Shown here in pieces: positions 42,724-51,160 of a DNA stretch of 64,000 nt. The position numbers and the translations under genes were made by a program. The notes under the pieces are model-generated. The model was not told the origin of the DNA and searched no databases. It saw nothing but the letters and a program-made list of their open reading frames with translations. Source of the DNA: Gloeotrichia echinulata CP02 (GTDB lineage Bacteria > Cyanobacteriota > Cyanobacteriia > Cyanobacteriales > Nostocaceae). Position 1 is the first letter of the stretch. Each line of letters starts with the position of its first letter. The stretch is from contig CP051187.1 in NCBI GenBank assembly GCA_038087035.1, forward strand, positions 2,547,001-2,611,000, in the 5' to 3' direction.

Positions 42724-44031
42724 TCAATTCTCAAATGGTAAACTAGGATATGGACTCTTAGGAAATATCGCCAACTCAGTTTCCGGGTCAAAAAAGTGAA
42801 TTTTATCTGTCACCAGCGATAACCAAAGTTGCTCACCAGGACGCACTAATTTATCTGGTGGTACCCGCACTTGCAGATAATTATCAGTCTGGGACAGTCT
42901 CACACTAATAAAAGAATCATTACCAAGATTCTCTACCACATCTACATCCACTGGTAAATTTTTCGTAGCAGGTACACCCATAATTAAGTGTTCTGGACGC
43001 ATACCTAAAATTATGGTTTGTCCGTCGTATTTTTGCAGAGCATTGACCCAGATATCTGGTAAAGTGAAGCGAAACTGGGAATGGCTAATTAATAATGGGG
43101 CGTGAAATTCTACCGGGATAAAATTCATCGGTGGTGAACCAATGAATTCGGCGACAAAGCGGTTAGCAGGGCGGTTGTAAAGTTCTAGAGGTGCAGCCAC
43201 TTGCTGGATTTGTCCCTGATTCATAATTGCAATGCGATCGCCCATTGTCATTGCTTCGGTTTGGTCGTGGGTAACGTAAATGGTCGTTGTCCCTAATTGT
43301 CGCTGCAATTTCACAATTTGAGCGCGAGTTTCAGCCCGCAGTTTAGCATCTAAATTCGACAGCGGTTCATCCATCAAAAACACTTGGGGATTCCGGGCGA
43401 TCGCCCTTCCTAATGCTACCCGTTGTCTTTGTCCCCCAGATAATTGTTTGGGTAATCGATTTAACAATGGTTCAATTTGTAACAATTGGGCAACGTTCAG
43501 CACCCGTTGAGCTACAGCCCGTTCCCTATCAGAAACATAACGGAGTCCTTTAGGTAACTTTCTTGTCATCTCCACCAGTAGATTTTCAGCCCACGGTGGA
43601 AGTTGGGAGGATGAGGAAGTATTTTCTTCTTCCCTTGAATAGTCTCCCCCTCCTCCTCGGCGCCGTAGACCAAAAGCAATGTTGTCATACACCGTCATGT
43701 GGGGATAGAGGGCGTAATTTTGAAACACCATTGCGATGTCCCGTTCCTTGGGGGGGAGGTCATTAATCAAGCGATCGCCTAGCCAAATTTTACCGCCAGT
43801 CATCACCTCCAACCCAGCTATTAACCGCAGCAGGGTACTTTTACCACAACCAGAGGGTCCCACCAGCACGATAAATTCCCCATCTTCGACGGTGAGGTTA
43901 ATCTGTCGCAAGACATTAATATTGTCTGCACGTTCTGACGCTGTATCACTTTTTTGGGATAGTGACGTAGTACCTTCCCCTTTGCGGGGGGGAAAACTTT
44001 TATAAATGTTTTCTAAAATAACTTGGGACAC
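42724..44031 (-). CDS. UgpC/MalK-type ABC transporter ATPase
   Basis: ATP-binding subunit of a carbohydrate-type importer, 435 residues from a GTG at 44031 (VSQVILENIYKSFPP). The frame is open to an ATG at 44124, but that extension reads through repeat DNA. Walker A is GPSGCGKSTLLRLIAG, the signature is LSGGQRQRVALGRA, Walker B is VFLMDEPLSNLD, and a C-terminal TOBE domain gives the UgpC/MalK class. An insert of about 45 residues (RRRGGGGDYSREEENTSSSS onward) lies between Q-loop and signature. Permease and binding-protein genes are not adjacent, so the substrate is unknown. Confidence 0.9.
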   Translation of the reverse strand: MSQVILENIYKSFPPRKGEGTTSLSQKSDTASERADNINVLRQINLTVEDGEFIVLVGPSGCGKSTLLRLIAGLEVMTGGKIWLGDRLINDLPPKERDIAMVFQNYALYPHMTVYDNIAFGLRRRGGGGDYSREEENTSSSSQLPPWAENLLVEMTRKLPKGLRYVSDRERAVAQRVLNVAQLLQIEPLLNRLPKQLSGGQRQRVALGRAIARNPQVFLMDEPLSNLDAKLRAETRAQIVKLQRQLGTTTIYVTHDQTEAMTMGDRIAIMNQGQIQQVAAPLELYNRPANRFVAEFIGSPPMNFIPVEFHAPLLISHSQFRFTLPDIWVNALQKYDGQTIILGMRPEHLIMGVPATKNLPVDVDVVENLGNDSFISVRLSQTDNYLQVRVPPDKLVRPGEQLWLSLVTDKIHFFDPETELAIFPKSPYPSLPFEN

Positions 44032-44102
44032 GGGTGTTAATTGGGGATTGGGGATTGGGGACTGGGGGAGGGGGAGATGAGGGAGATGAGGGAGAAATAA
44101 CA

Positions 44103-44158
44103 AATGAGAACAGTCAACCGTCAACCGTCAACCGTCAACCGTCAACCATCAACGGACA
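44103..44158. repeat. Heptamer repeat (cgtcaac)n
   Basis: Five to six copies of a cgtcaac heptamer just upstream of the ATPase gene. It is one of the short tandem heptamer types scattered through the window. Confidence 0.85.
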
Positions 44159-44438
44159 CATAATACACGTTCTTTGTCAATACGAAAAGTTAAATAAATA
44201 GCTTTCACCATAAAAAGAACACTACCCTTAATTCTAGGGCTATTAGAAGGTGTCGTTTGTAGCCATTTATGTTTGGCTTGAGCATAAGTTTCAATTGCTA
44301 CCCAGCTATCTGCTCCAGTGAGTACCGCTTCGCAATAGCAACGATATCTATTAGCAGATGCTGTTTAGTGCGCTCAATTCTTGGATCTTCTAGACCAGAA
44401 AAGTGTTTGAGGATGGTATCGTCAAAGTTTGGGTTCAT
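44149..44438 (-). pseudogene. ISAs1-family transposase fragment, frameshifted
   Basis: From ATG 44438 the frame gives FDDTILKHFSGLEDPRIERT then KQHLLIDIVAIA, the start of ISAs1-type (H-repeat-associated) transposases. It then shifts frame to CEAVLTGADSWVAIETYAQA then KHKWLQT, and jumps to a C-terminal-like stretch (SPRIKGSVLFMVKAIYLTFR). Only two ends remain, so it is an internally deleted relic. The DNA from 44440 to 44827 has no gene that I can name; one minus-strand frame (SWDSLLNKVAHGFISPHCWS) may be another relic. Confidence 0.75.
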
Positions 44439-44827
44439 AAGTAGTGGATGCACCGAGCGCCTGGAGTAGCAGCAAAAATGCTAACCCTCTACTATACCTC
44501 ATTTTTCGTTCCAATTAAGATGCGTTTGCCCTGCTCTACAATATAACTCCAACAATGTGGAGAAATAAAACCATGAGCAACTTTATTGAGGAGAGAGTCC
44601 CAGCTAAAACCGTGAGAAACTAACTCCTTAAGAATATCCTACTTGACGGCAAAATTGTGCATTGAAATGGCGAGTGGTAGCACTTAAGCTAAATAACTTA
44701 GGGCACATAATTAGCCATCATGAACTGCCTCATCGCCGTGGTTCCCCTTGAATCGTGACTCTTTACCGCCATAACAAAAAATATATGTGCCTAAAATCAC
44801 AGCCAACCACTTTTCAAACAACCTCTT

Positions 44828-46681
44828 ATGTTTAAAGAAGTGCTGAATACTGTACGTAGGTACACAAAAGCTTTCTGCCGTTCTCTACCGTTCTTATGGA
44901 CAGCAGCACCAAAAGAAACAATCTTGATGATTGCTGGTGTGTTGTTGCAGGGAATTGTTCCCGCAATCAGCATTACTATTACCAAGCAAGTGGTAGATAA
45001 AGTGGCAATAGCTGTGAACGAAGGTAAGGAAATTACTGTTGAACTCATGGCTGGCTTGGTAGCTGCATGGGTTGGGGCTTTGCTGCTACAGGCTCTCCTG
45101 CGACCTTGGATGTCAGCAATTCAAGGAAACTTGGGTGAAAAGCTAACGACTCACATTAACTTGTTGTTGATGCGTAAAGCTGACACTTTTCCCGATCTGA
45201 ACCGTTTTGAAGACTCAAAGTTTTATGACGAGCTACGGCTTCTCCAAGAACAAGTAAACTATCAGCCAATGGGTTTTATTGGCAATTTGGCTGAGGGAGG
45301 CAGCAGTTTATTCACTTTGGTGACTATGATAGTGCTGCTATTCCCACTGGGATTTTGGATTCCGTTTGTGATTATCATTACAACCATACCCCAGATATAT
45401 GTTTCCTTCCAGTATGAAATGATTATTTGGGGAGCTATGTATGACAAAAGTCCAGAAGCCAGGCGGATGCAGTATTGCTCTTCGGTGATGCTTACTGATA
45501 CTTACGCTAAAGAAGTGCGATTGTTTAAGCTTGGTTCTTTGTTTATTAGTCGATATATCAAAGAATTCCAGTCTTTACATCAAACTATGCGTCACTTGCG
45601 TGGTAAACAAGCTTTTTGGGCAGCACGTTTATCTGTGATGAGTGCTTTGGGGAATGGCTTTGCCTTTTATTGGGTGGTGCAGCAGGCTTTTAGAGGAGAG
45701 ATTAGCCCAGGAAGTGTACTTCTTTTCGTGCAATCACTAGCTTACCTCCAGCAGAATTTAGAACAATGTATCACTGTCTCTTTAACTACCTTTGAGACTC
45801 TACTCTATATGCAGCAGTTTTTTGGTTTCCTTGATAGCCAAGCTACCATGCCTGTGTGCATTCCGGGTAAACCAGTACCTGTTCCCATGCGAACGGGCAT
45901 CACTTTTAACAAAGTACAGTTTTGCTATCCAGACAATCGGTCTGCTTTAACAGATGTTTCCTTTACTCTGGAACCTGGAGAAACCGTAGCTTTGGTAGGG
46001 GAAAATGGCGCAGGCAAGACCACGCTCGTAAAGCTGCTGACGCGGTTATATGACCCTACAGAAGGAGCTATTTTGGTCGATGGTGTGGACTTGAGGGAAT
46101 TAAATTTGGATGGGTGGCGACAGAAGATTGCTGTGGTGTTTCAAGACTTTAGTTGCTATGCACTTACCCTGGGAGAAAATATTGCATTGGGAGACATTGA
46201 GGCATTGGATGACTCAGAACGCCTCAGACGTGCAGTCCAAAAAGCTGGTATAGCTGAACTGGTCGAAAAATTTCCTCAAGCAGAACTTACTCCTTTAGGT
46301 AAGCAATTTGGTGGTACAGAACTTTCGGGAGGGGAATGGCAAAAATTAGCGATCGCTAGAGCCTTCATGCGGGAAGAAGCCCAAATACTGATTCTTGATG
46401 AGCCTACAGCTGCCCTTGACCCCCGCAGCGAGTATGAGGTATACCGACGCTTTGTAGAACTAGCTCAAGGTAAGACTACGCTTTTAATTACTCATCGACT
46501 AGCTTCAGTACGCATGGCTGACCGGATCTTAGTTTTGAAGCATGGGCAGCTGATTGAAGAAGGTACTCACGAGGAGCTATTAGGACGTAAAGGTGAGTAT
46601 GCGACGCTTTGGAATATGCAAGTAGAACAATATGGCTATCAAATTAATGGCTCTTGCGTGTGTAGCGTGCTTAATTATTAA
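44828..46681 (+). CDS. ABC exporter with fused membrane and ATPase domains
   Basis: 617 residues: a six-helix membrane domain (about 30-330) and an ATPase domain (about 365-600) with Walker A GENGAGKTTLVKLL, signature LSGGEWQKLAIARA and Walker B ILILDEPTAALD. The arrangement resembles peptide exporters of RiPP clusters (lasso and similar) and other ABCB types. A lasso-cyclase-like fragment follows, which supports a peptide role. The start ATG abuts a solo MITE end. The final residues (GSCVCSVLNY) and stop come from the 196-bp MITE at 46649. Transport partner unknown. Confidence 0.85.
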   Translation: MFKEVLNTVRRYTKAFCRSLPFLWTAAPKETILMIAGVLLQGIVPAISITITKQVVDKVAIAVNEGKEITVELMAGLVAAWVGALLLQALLRPWMSAIQGNLGEKLTTHINLLLMRKADTFPDLNRFEDSKFYDELRLLQEQVNYQPMGFIGNLAEGGSSLFTLVTMIVLLFPLGFWIPFVIIITTIPQIYVSFQYEMIIWGAMYDKSPEARRMQYCSSVMLTDTYAKEVRLFKLGSLFISRYIKEFQSLHQTMRHLRGKQAFWAARLSVMSALGNGFAFYWVVQQAFRGEISPGSVLLFVQSLAYLQQNLEQCITVSLTTFETLLYMQQFFGFLDSQATMPVCIPGKPVPVPMRTGITFNKVQFCYPDNRSALTDVSFTLEPGETVALVGENGAGKTTLVKLLTRLYDPTEGAILVDGVDLRELNLDGWRQKIAVVFQDFSCYALTLGENIALGDIEALDDSERLRRAVQKAGIAELVEKFPQAELTPLGKQFGGTELSGGEWQKLAIARAFMREEAQILILDEPTAALDPRSEYEVYRRFVELAQGKTTLLITHRLASVRMADRILVLKHGQLIEEGTHEELLGRKGEYATLWNMQVEQYGYQINGSCVCSVLNY

Positions 46682-46844
46682 TGAAAATCGATTAAATTGC
46701 TTTAATAACAAGGCTTACAGGCGTTTATAATTTGATTTTTAGTAACAGGATCTCAAATACAAAAAATAATGGCTTTTATCGGAGCCACGCAAGGGTTTCA
46801 AACTTATTTTTTAACAAATTCAGCACGCTAAGTACGGAAGAGCC
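46649..46844. mobile_element. ISL3-related MITE, copy A (196 bp)
   Basis: Ends GGCTCTTGCGTGTGTAGCGTGC and ...GCACGCTAAGTACGGAAGAGCC match those of the ISL3 element at 35202. The interior is AT-rich with no coding capacity. It overlaps the end of the ABC exporter gene and cuts the following gene. Confidence 0.88.
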
Positions 46845-47113
46845 GTATTTTTGCCCGTAATACAAAAGGGGATTATACAACTGATGAATTCATTGGTTTC
46901 CGAGAAAATAGGGACAGTTTAAAAGAAATATTCCAAAATTCTTTGTTAGCTGATATGGGGCTAATAGAAATAAAAGAATTAGAAAATACTATGCAACACT
47001 TCAATATGGGATTCTTTGCTAGTTCACCGCTTTTTGCTCAGACCCTATCACTTGAACTCTGGTTGCGCTGCTTGTCCAAGGATAGTAGAAGTTTCTGGTT
47101 AGAAGAGGATTAG
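46845..47113 (+). pseudogene. C-terminal fragment of an asparagine-synthase-like lasso cyclase
   Basis: Frame starting right after MITE copy A: IFARNTKGDYTTDEFIGFRE, NRDSLKEIFQNSLLADMGL, then LSLELWLRCLSKD and a stop. TKGDY..D...G.R.NR and the DS.LA.LGLI...E.WLR patterns match the C-terminal end of asparagine synthetase-like cyclases that close lasso peptides. The N-terminal glutaminase-like and ATP-binding parts are missing. The loss is consistent with MITE insertion plus deletion. Confidence 0.6.
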
Positions 47114-47199
47114 CAGAGATCACTTTTGTTCATAGCAAGTAGAAAAATTAAGACAAAGCCTATATTTTCCAAGAGGTCTATTGTATAGAAAGGTCAATC

Positions 47200-47263
47200 A
47201 TGAAAGACATTCACGTCCCACTCTATGTTTCCACGACTTTTTTTGAAGAAAGCGCAATTTTAT
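47200..47263 (+). pseudogene. N-terminal fragment of an unknown gene, cut by a MITE
   Basis: A frame from ATG 47200 (preceded by gaaagg) gives MKDIHVPLYVSTTFFEESAIL and is cut at 47264 by MITE copy B. Position after the cyclase-like fragment suggests another gene of the same former cluster. I do not recognise it. Confidence 0.4.
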
Positions 47264-47459
47264 GGCTCTTCCGTACTTAGCGTGCTAAATTTATTAAATA
47301 ATCAGCTTGAAACCCTTACTGAGATACGGTAATAGCCATTATTTCCTGTATTTTTGGTCATATTGCTGAAAATTAAATTATGAACGCCTGTAAGTCTTAC
47401 TTTTAAAGCAAATTTATAGACTTTAACTAATAATTAAGCACGCTAAGTACGCAAGAACC
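47264..47459. mobile_element. ISL3-related MITE, copy B (196 bp)
   Basis: Ends GGCTCTTCCGTACTTAGCGTGC and ...GCACGCTAAGTACGCAAGAACC; the interior matches copy C at 49893 in inverted orientation. It is exactly 196 bp, as are the other two copies. Confidence 0.9.
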
Positions 47460-47694
47460 AGAATTTTGAACAGAATTTTAGGAAACTGCTGACATCATAA
47501 GCTGACATCATAAACAGGTTTTGCTTTCATTATTTATTGTGACAGTTTAAGATGCGTTCGCCCTAAGGAATCTGGATTAAATAAAGTGCAAATTTAATAT
47601 GGAACCTCTCCCCTTTTATTCCCCTCTCCGTAGACGGAGAGGGGATGCGTAGCAGGAGTGAGGTTCTGTATTTTATTAAATCCATGTTCGTGAA

Positions 47695-49123
47695 CTACCT
47701 ACACCGATTTGGAGTACCAAATACGGTTGCAGCAACTGGTACATTTCGCAATGTTGCCAGAACTTCCTTAAGTGCGGGACGCTGCGCGAATGAGGTACTA
47801 TTAGTAGTAGAAGCACCCACTACCGGATTCCCTTTACGGCGTTTTATTGTTGGGACCAGTCCCAGCCCAACACGCTTTATATTGATAGCTGCATTAACAT
47901 CCCTATCAACCAAAAGCGATTCCTTTTCGTCCCAGTAATTACGAATGTTGCAGTCAGTGAAGATAAATTCATCACGATATGCAAGCAATTGAGATGTGTA
48001 TGCAGGTTTGACTGCTATTGTCCACATCCGGTGCTTTTTCAGCTATGTATTCTAGGATTGTGAAAAATTGTCCAAATGCAGCATCGTTCCAGGATTTATT
48101 TAATCCTGTTTTGGCTGATTGTCCGTTGGGTAAATATTTACCGTTTTCGTCTTGCTTGGCTTTATTTCTCTTAGATAAAGCTTTTAAATTTAAATCTTCA
48201 TAGACAAAAACTTTCTTCCCAGTCTTAAGCAACGAATGGGCAGTTTTAAAAGCATGGTCAATTCTAGCTCTGGCAATACGTTGATGTTCTTTTGCTTCTT
48301 TTTTAGCTAATTTACGGCGTGATTTACTGCCCTTTTTCTTGATGGATTTACGTTTGGATATATCTGCTAGTCGCTTTTCAGACTTAGAGAAAGATTTTAG
48401 CGATGGTAATTTGGTATTATCTGAAGTTGCCAAGTAATCATCTTCATGTAATACTGCATCCAATCCAAGACTGTTTTCCCAAGTTGGAGCAATTTCATCA
48501 GGTGTAAAGGTAGGAATATTTGGGTCTGACAAACAAATAGTTACGTACCACCCATCCGCCTTTTTTGTCAAAAGAGCATTTTTTAAAATAAATCCATTAG
48601 GTAATGGGCGATGTAAACGCACCTTTACCCAGCCTTTTAATTTTGAAAATGACAAAAATAGCCATTCTTGCTCAACACGTTCGACAGTAATAGCTTGACC
48701 TTCAATTTTTATTGTGCGATAACGCGCAGCATTTTTAAAACGAGGTTTGCCACTACGATTTCCTTTGTAATCACCTTCAACAAAGCGAGAAAAAGCCAAG
48801 TCTACACGCTTTGATACATCCTGTAATGTCTGAGATGGAACACTTGTAAAGTCTAGTAGTTCACCAGAATGACTTACCTTTATCAAGTCGAACTTAATAA
48901 CAGGCAGTTCTTTTTTTTGTGAGTAATAGCTGGGGTTGTCTCGTAGTTTTGGTATTGAACAAATTAACGGGCAAGAATTAATTGCAGTGCGATTATGCTG
49001 ATACCAGTCGAACCTGTCTCCTAACTGCCTGTTGTACCAGTATCGACAAATTCTTAACCAATTGTTTAGCTGAATTTTTTGCTTGGTGTCTGGATAAGCG
49101 CGGTACTGATAGTTAAGCAGCAT
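47695..49123 (-). pseudogene. tnpB: Frameshifted tnpB of an IS200/IS605 element
   Basis: From ATG 49123 (MLLNYQYRAYPDTKQKIQL) the frame covers the RuvC motifs NSLGLDAVLHEDD and VFVYEDLNLKALSKRN. It shifts frame near 48010-48020 to WTIAVKPAYTSQLLAYRDEF, and continues with DRDVNAAINIKRVGLGLVPT. Cys residues of the zinc ribbon are partly lost. Near the end a block FAQRPAL, encoded by a 21-bp insertion at 47770-47790, interrupts STS/KEVL. It is paired with the divergent tnpA at 49198. Confidence 0.88.
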
Positions 49124-49197
49124 AAGGTAATCAACTACTTGGTTACATTTAGTGTTGCAATCTATTACTATAAAGTATTGAGAAGGAAAAGTCAACC

Positions 49198-49638
49198 ATG
49201 AACAGTGATGGCGGAGCGTTAGCGAGTACTCGAGCGTCTTATATTTCCCGCGCCAGGGGAGTTTCAGACCTCAAAGCGCATTTGGTGTTAACAACAAAAT
49301 ACCGTCAGCGGGTATTGACAGGTGAGATGATTGATAGGTTGGGTGAAATTCTGAAAGAATTACTTTTTAAGTGGGACAGTAAGGTAGTGGATTTCAATGG
49401 AGAATCTGACCATGTGCATCTATTATTTCAATACACACCTCAAACTGAATTGCCAAAATTTATTAACAACATAAAAACAGTAACAAGTCGTTATTTGCGG
49501 AAAGAATTTCCGGACAGAGTTAATCAATTTTATTATAAAGATGTCCTGTGGAATGGTTCTTACTTCATAGCGTCTTGTGGAGGTGTAACGGTTGAAACTC
49601 TCAAAAAATATGTCGAATCCCAAGATAAGCCAAAATAA
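49198..49638 (+). CDS. tnpA: IS200/IS605 Y1 transposase TnpA
   Basis: 146-residue HUH single-strand transposase. The HUH motif is SDHVHLLFQY and the catalytic Tyr is in TLKKYVESQ. It diverges from tnpB with two bases between their longest frames, the classic IS605 layout. The N-terminus (MNSDGGALASTRASYISRARGVSDLKAHL) has about ten extra residues, GGALASTRAS, which look like a small in-frame repeat insertion at about 49210-49239. The protein may be active and could act in trans on the TnpB, IsrB and IscB elements. Confidence 0.9.
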   Translation: MNSDGGALASTRASYISRARGVSDLKAHLVLTTKYRQRVLTGEMIDRLGEILKELLFKWDSKVVDFNGESDHVHLLFQYTPQTELPKFINNIKTVTSRYLRKEFPDRVNQFYYKDVLWNGSYFIASCGGVTVETLKKYVESQDKPK

Positions 49639-49783
49639 AACAAAAGATTATTAATTACTCAACTACCCCAGTTACCGAATCAGCCTATGGCTAATATTGG
49701 TAATGAGGGCGTTTCGTAATTAATCGCCTTATATCCCGACACCAAACTGAGTACAGTTATGGTGCCAGGCTAAGGCGTAAAAG

Positions 49784-49892
49784 CTAAGAACTCCTCAACG
49801 CAGTGATGGGATCGAGTCGCGCAGCTTGTCGCGCTGGTGCAACACCGAAGATTAAACCAATGCTGCCGGAAACTCCTGCTGCTAGTAAAATT
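49784..49892 (-). pseudogene. C-terminal tail of a MacB/FtsX-type ABC permease
   Basis: Minus-strand frame reading PILLAAGVSGSIGLIFGVAP then ARQAARLDPITALRSS and stop. The last transmembrane helix plus AARLDPI.ALR is the hallmark C-terminus of MacB-like permeases. It is cut at its 5' side by MITE copy C. Confidence 0.75.
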
Positions 49893-50088
49893 GGTTCTTG
49901 CGTACTTAGCGTGCTTAATTATTAGTTAAAGTCTATAAATTTGCTTTAAAAGTAAGACTTACAGGCGTTCATAATTTAATTTTCAGCAATATGACCAAAA
50001 ATACAGGAAATAATGGCTATTACCGTATCTCAGTAAGGGTTTCAAGCTGATTATTTAATAAATTTAGCACGCTAAGTACGGAAGAGCC
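49893..50088. mobile_element. ISL3-related MITE, copy C (196 bp)
   Basis: Ends GGTTCTTGCGTACTTAGCGTGC and ...GCACGCTAAGTACGGAAGAGCC; inverted relative to copy B and nearly identical inside. It truncates the MacB-like tail. Confidence 0.9.
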
Positions 50089-50167
50089 ATCATATTTGAT
50101 TTTTGAAAAAAACTAAGAGATAATACGGAGATGGGTGACGAGTATAATGAGGAACGATTCGGAATCA

Positions 50168-50339
50168 CTAGTCCCGCGATTTCAAACTATTTGTTTAGCC
50201 GGATAAATTTTTAGATACCCCTAAATCCACACGATATGATACCATCTGTAGGGGCACGGCAATGCCGTGCCCCTACGCGAAATCTACATGTGTCAGCGTT
50301 TTAGTGGTATTGTATAAGACTTTGAAATCGCGGGACTAG
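50168..50339. mobile_element. 172-bp MITE, second copy
   Basis: Ends CTAGTCCCGCGATTTCAAA and the inverse TTTGAAATCGCGGGACTAG are well preserved. The interior is the inverse of the element at 5846-6015, including the central ggcacggcaatgccgtgcc palindrome. The rest of the gap to 50432 shows nothing else. Confidence 0.9.
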
Positions 50340-50432
50340 GCTAGTTGGCGCAAGCCAGCAAGAGCAAATTCTGACGTAGATTACAGAATCCCCGTACCTA
50401 ATGGTCGGGGAGTGTCAATTCTTTTAATTTCC

Positions 50433-50948
50433 TTATTCTCTAGCAATTACAATATCATTGGATTTAATGACTGCATAAGCTTCTTGTCCCTCATACAGTT
50501 GCAAATCCTCTGCTGATACTGTGGTTATAATTGAGGTTAATTCAACTTTGTGAACAATCTCTAGCGTCACCTCACTATTAATAGGACCAGTCACAACTCG
50601 TTTGACTATACCTTTGAGGACATTGCGGGAGCTAACTTTTAGTGATTTTTTTTGATTACTAATTTCTATCTCTAGGTTTGGAGTGTGGGGTTGTTCTTTT
50701 TCTCCTTGCTTGGGTGTTGTTTTTTTACTCCTAACTTTAGTTTCAGGTTTTGCATTGTCAGTATTTTGCTGTTTTACATCGTTGGTTGGTACTGCTTCTG
50801 TGGGAGAAGAGTGCTGATTAAGACTACGTACTAGTTCCCGCAGAATCTCAGTTTTAGTGCGCTGCGACTGGTTGCAGAACTCTTGGAGGATTTTTCGCTC
50901 TTCCTCCGATGTTTGAAATGTGATCCATCCTTGTTCTTTTCTTGGCAT
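50433..50948 (-). CDS. TOBE-domain protein with ribbon-helix-helix-like N-terminus
   Basis: 171 residues from ATG 50948 (MPRKEQGWITFQTSEEERKI). The N-terminal 45 residues resemble a small CopG-like DNA-binding segment (TKTEILRELVRSL). A low-complexity linker follows. The C-terminal 70 residues form a TOBE/Mop domain: SSRNVLKGIVKRVVTGPINS, then ISTEVTL-type strand VTLEIVHKVELTSIITT and YAVIKSNDIVIARE. TOBE domains bind molybdate, tungstate or molybdopterin. A regulator of molybdate uptake is plausible but not shown. Confidence 0.8.
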   Translation of the reverse strand: MPRKEQGWITFQTSEEERKILQEFCNQSQRTKTEILRELVRSLNQHSSPTEAVPTNDVKQQNTDNAKPETKVRSKKTTPKQGEKEQPHTPNLEIEISNQKKSLKVSSRNVLKGIVKRVVTGPINSEVTLEIVHKVELTSIITTVSAEDLQLYEGQEAYAVIKSNDIVIARE

Positions 50949-51160
50949 ATTTTTACCAATTAACTTGGTAATGTTTTGATTATCTTGGTACGATTCTACC
51001 AAGTGCCAATTCTTTGCAAACAATTTTGGCGATATCAGAAAATGCTTGATATCTTCGTAGCGGTTTACACCGCAAACCCCAATAATCCATCAGGTAAAGC
51101 GAGACATCGCTTATCTTTAAGGTTCGATTAACAAACCAAACCCAACATCAATTCCTCATT

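Noticed and set aside
47264..47459. Target-site duplication for MITE copy B (aatttt on both sides)
   Set aside because: The shared six bases are offset by two positions relative to the ends, so they are not a proper duplication.
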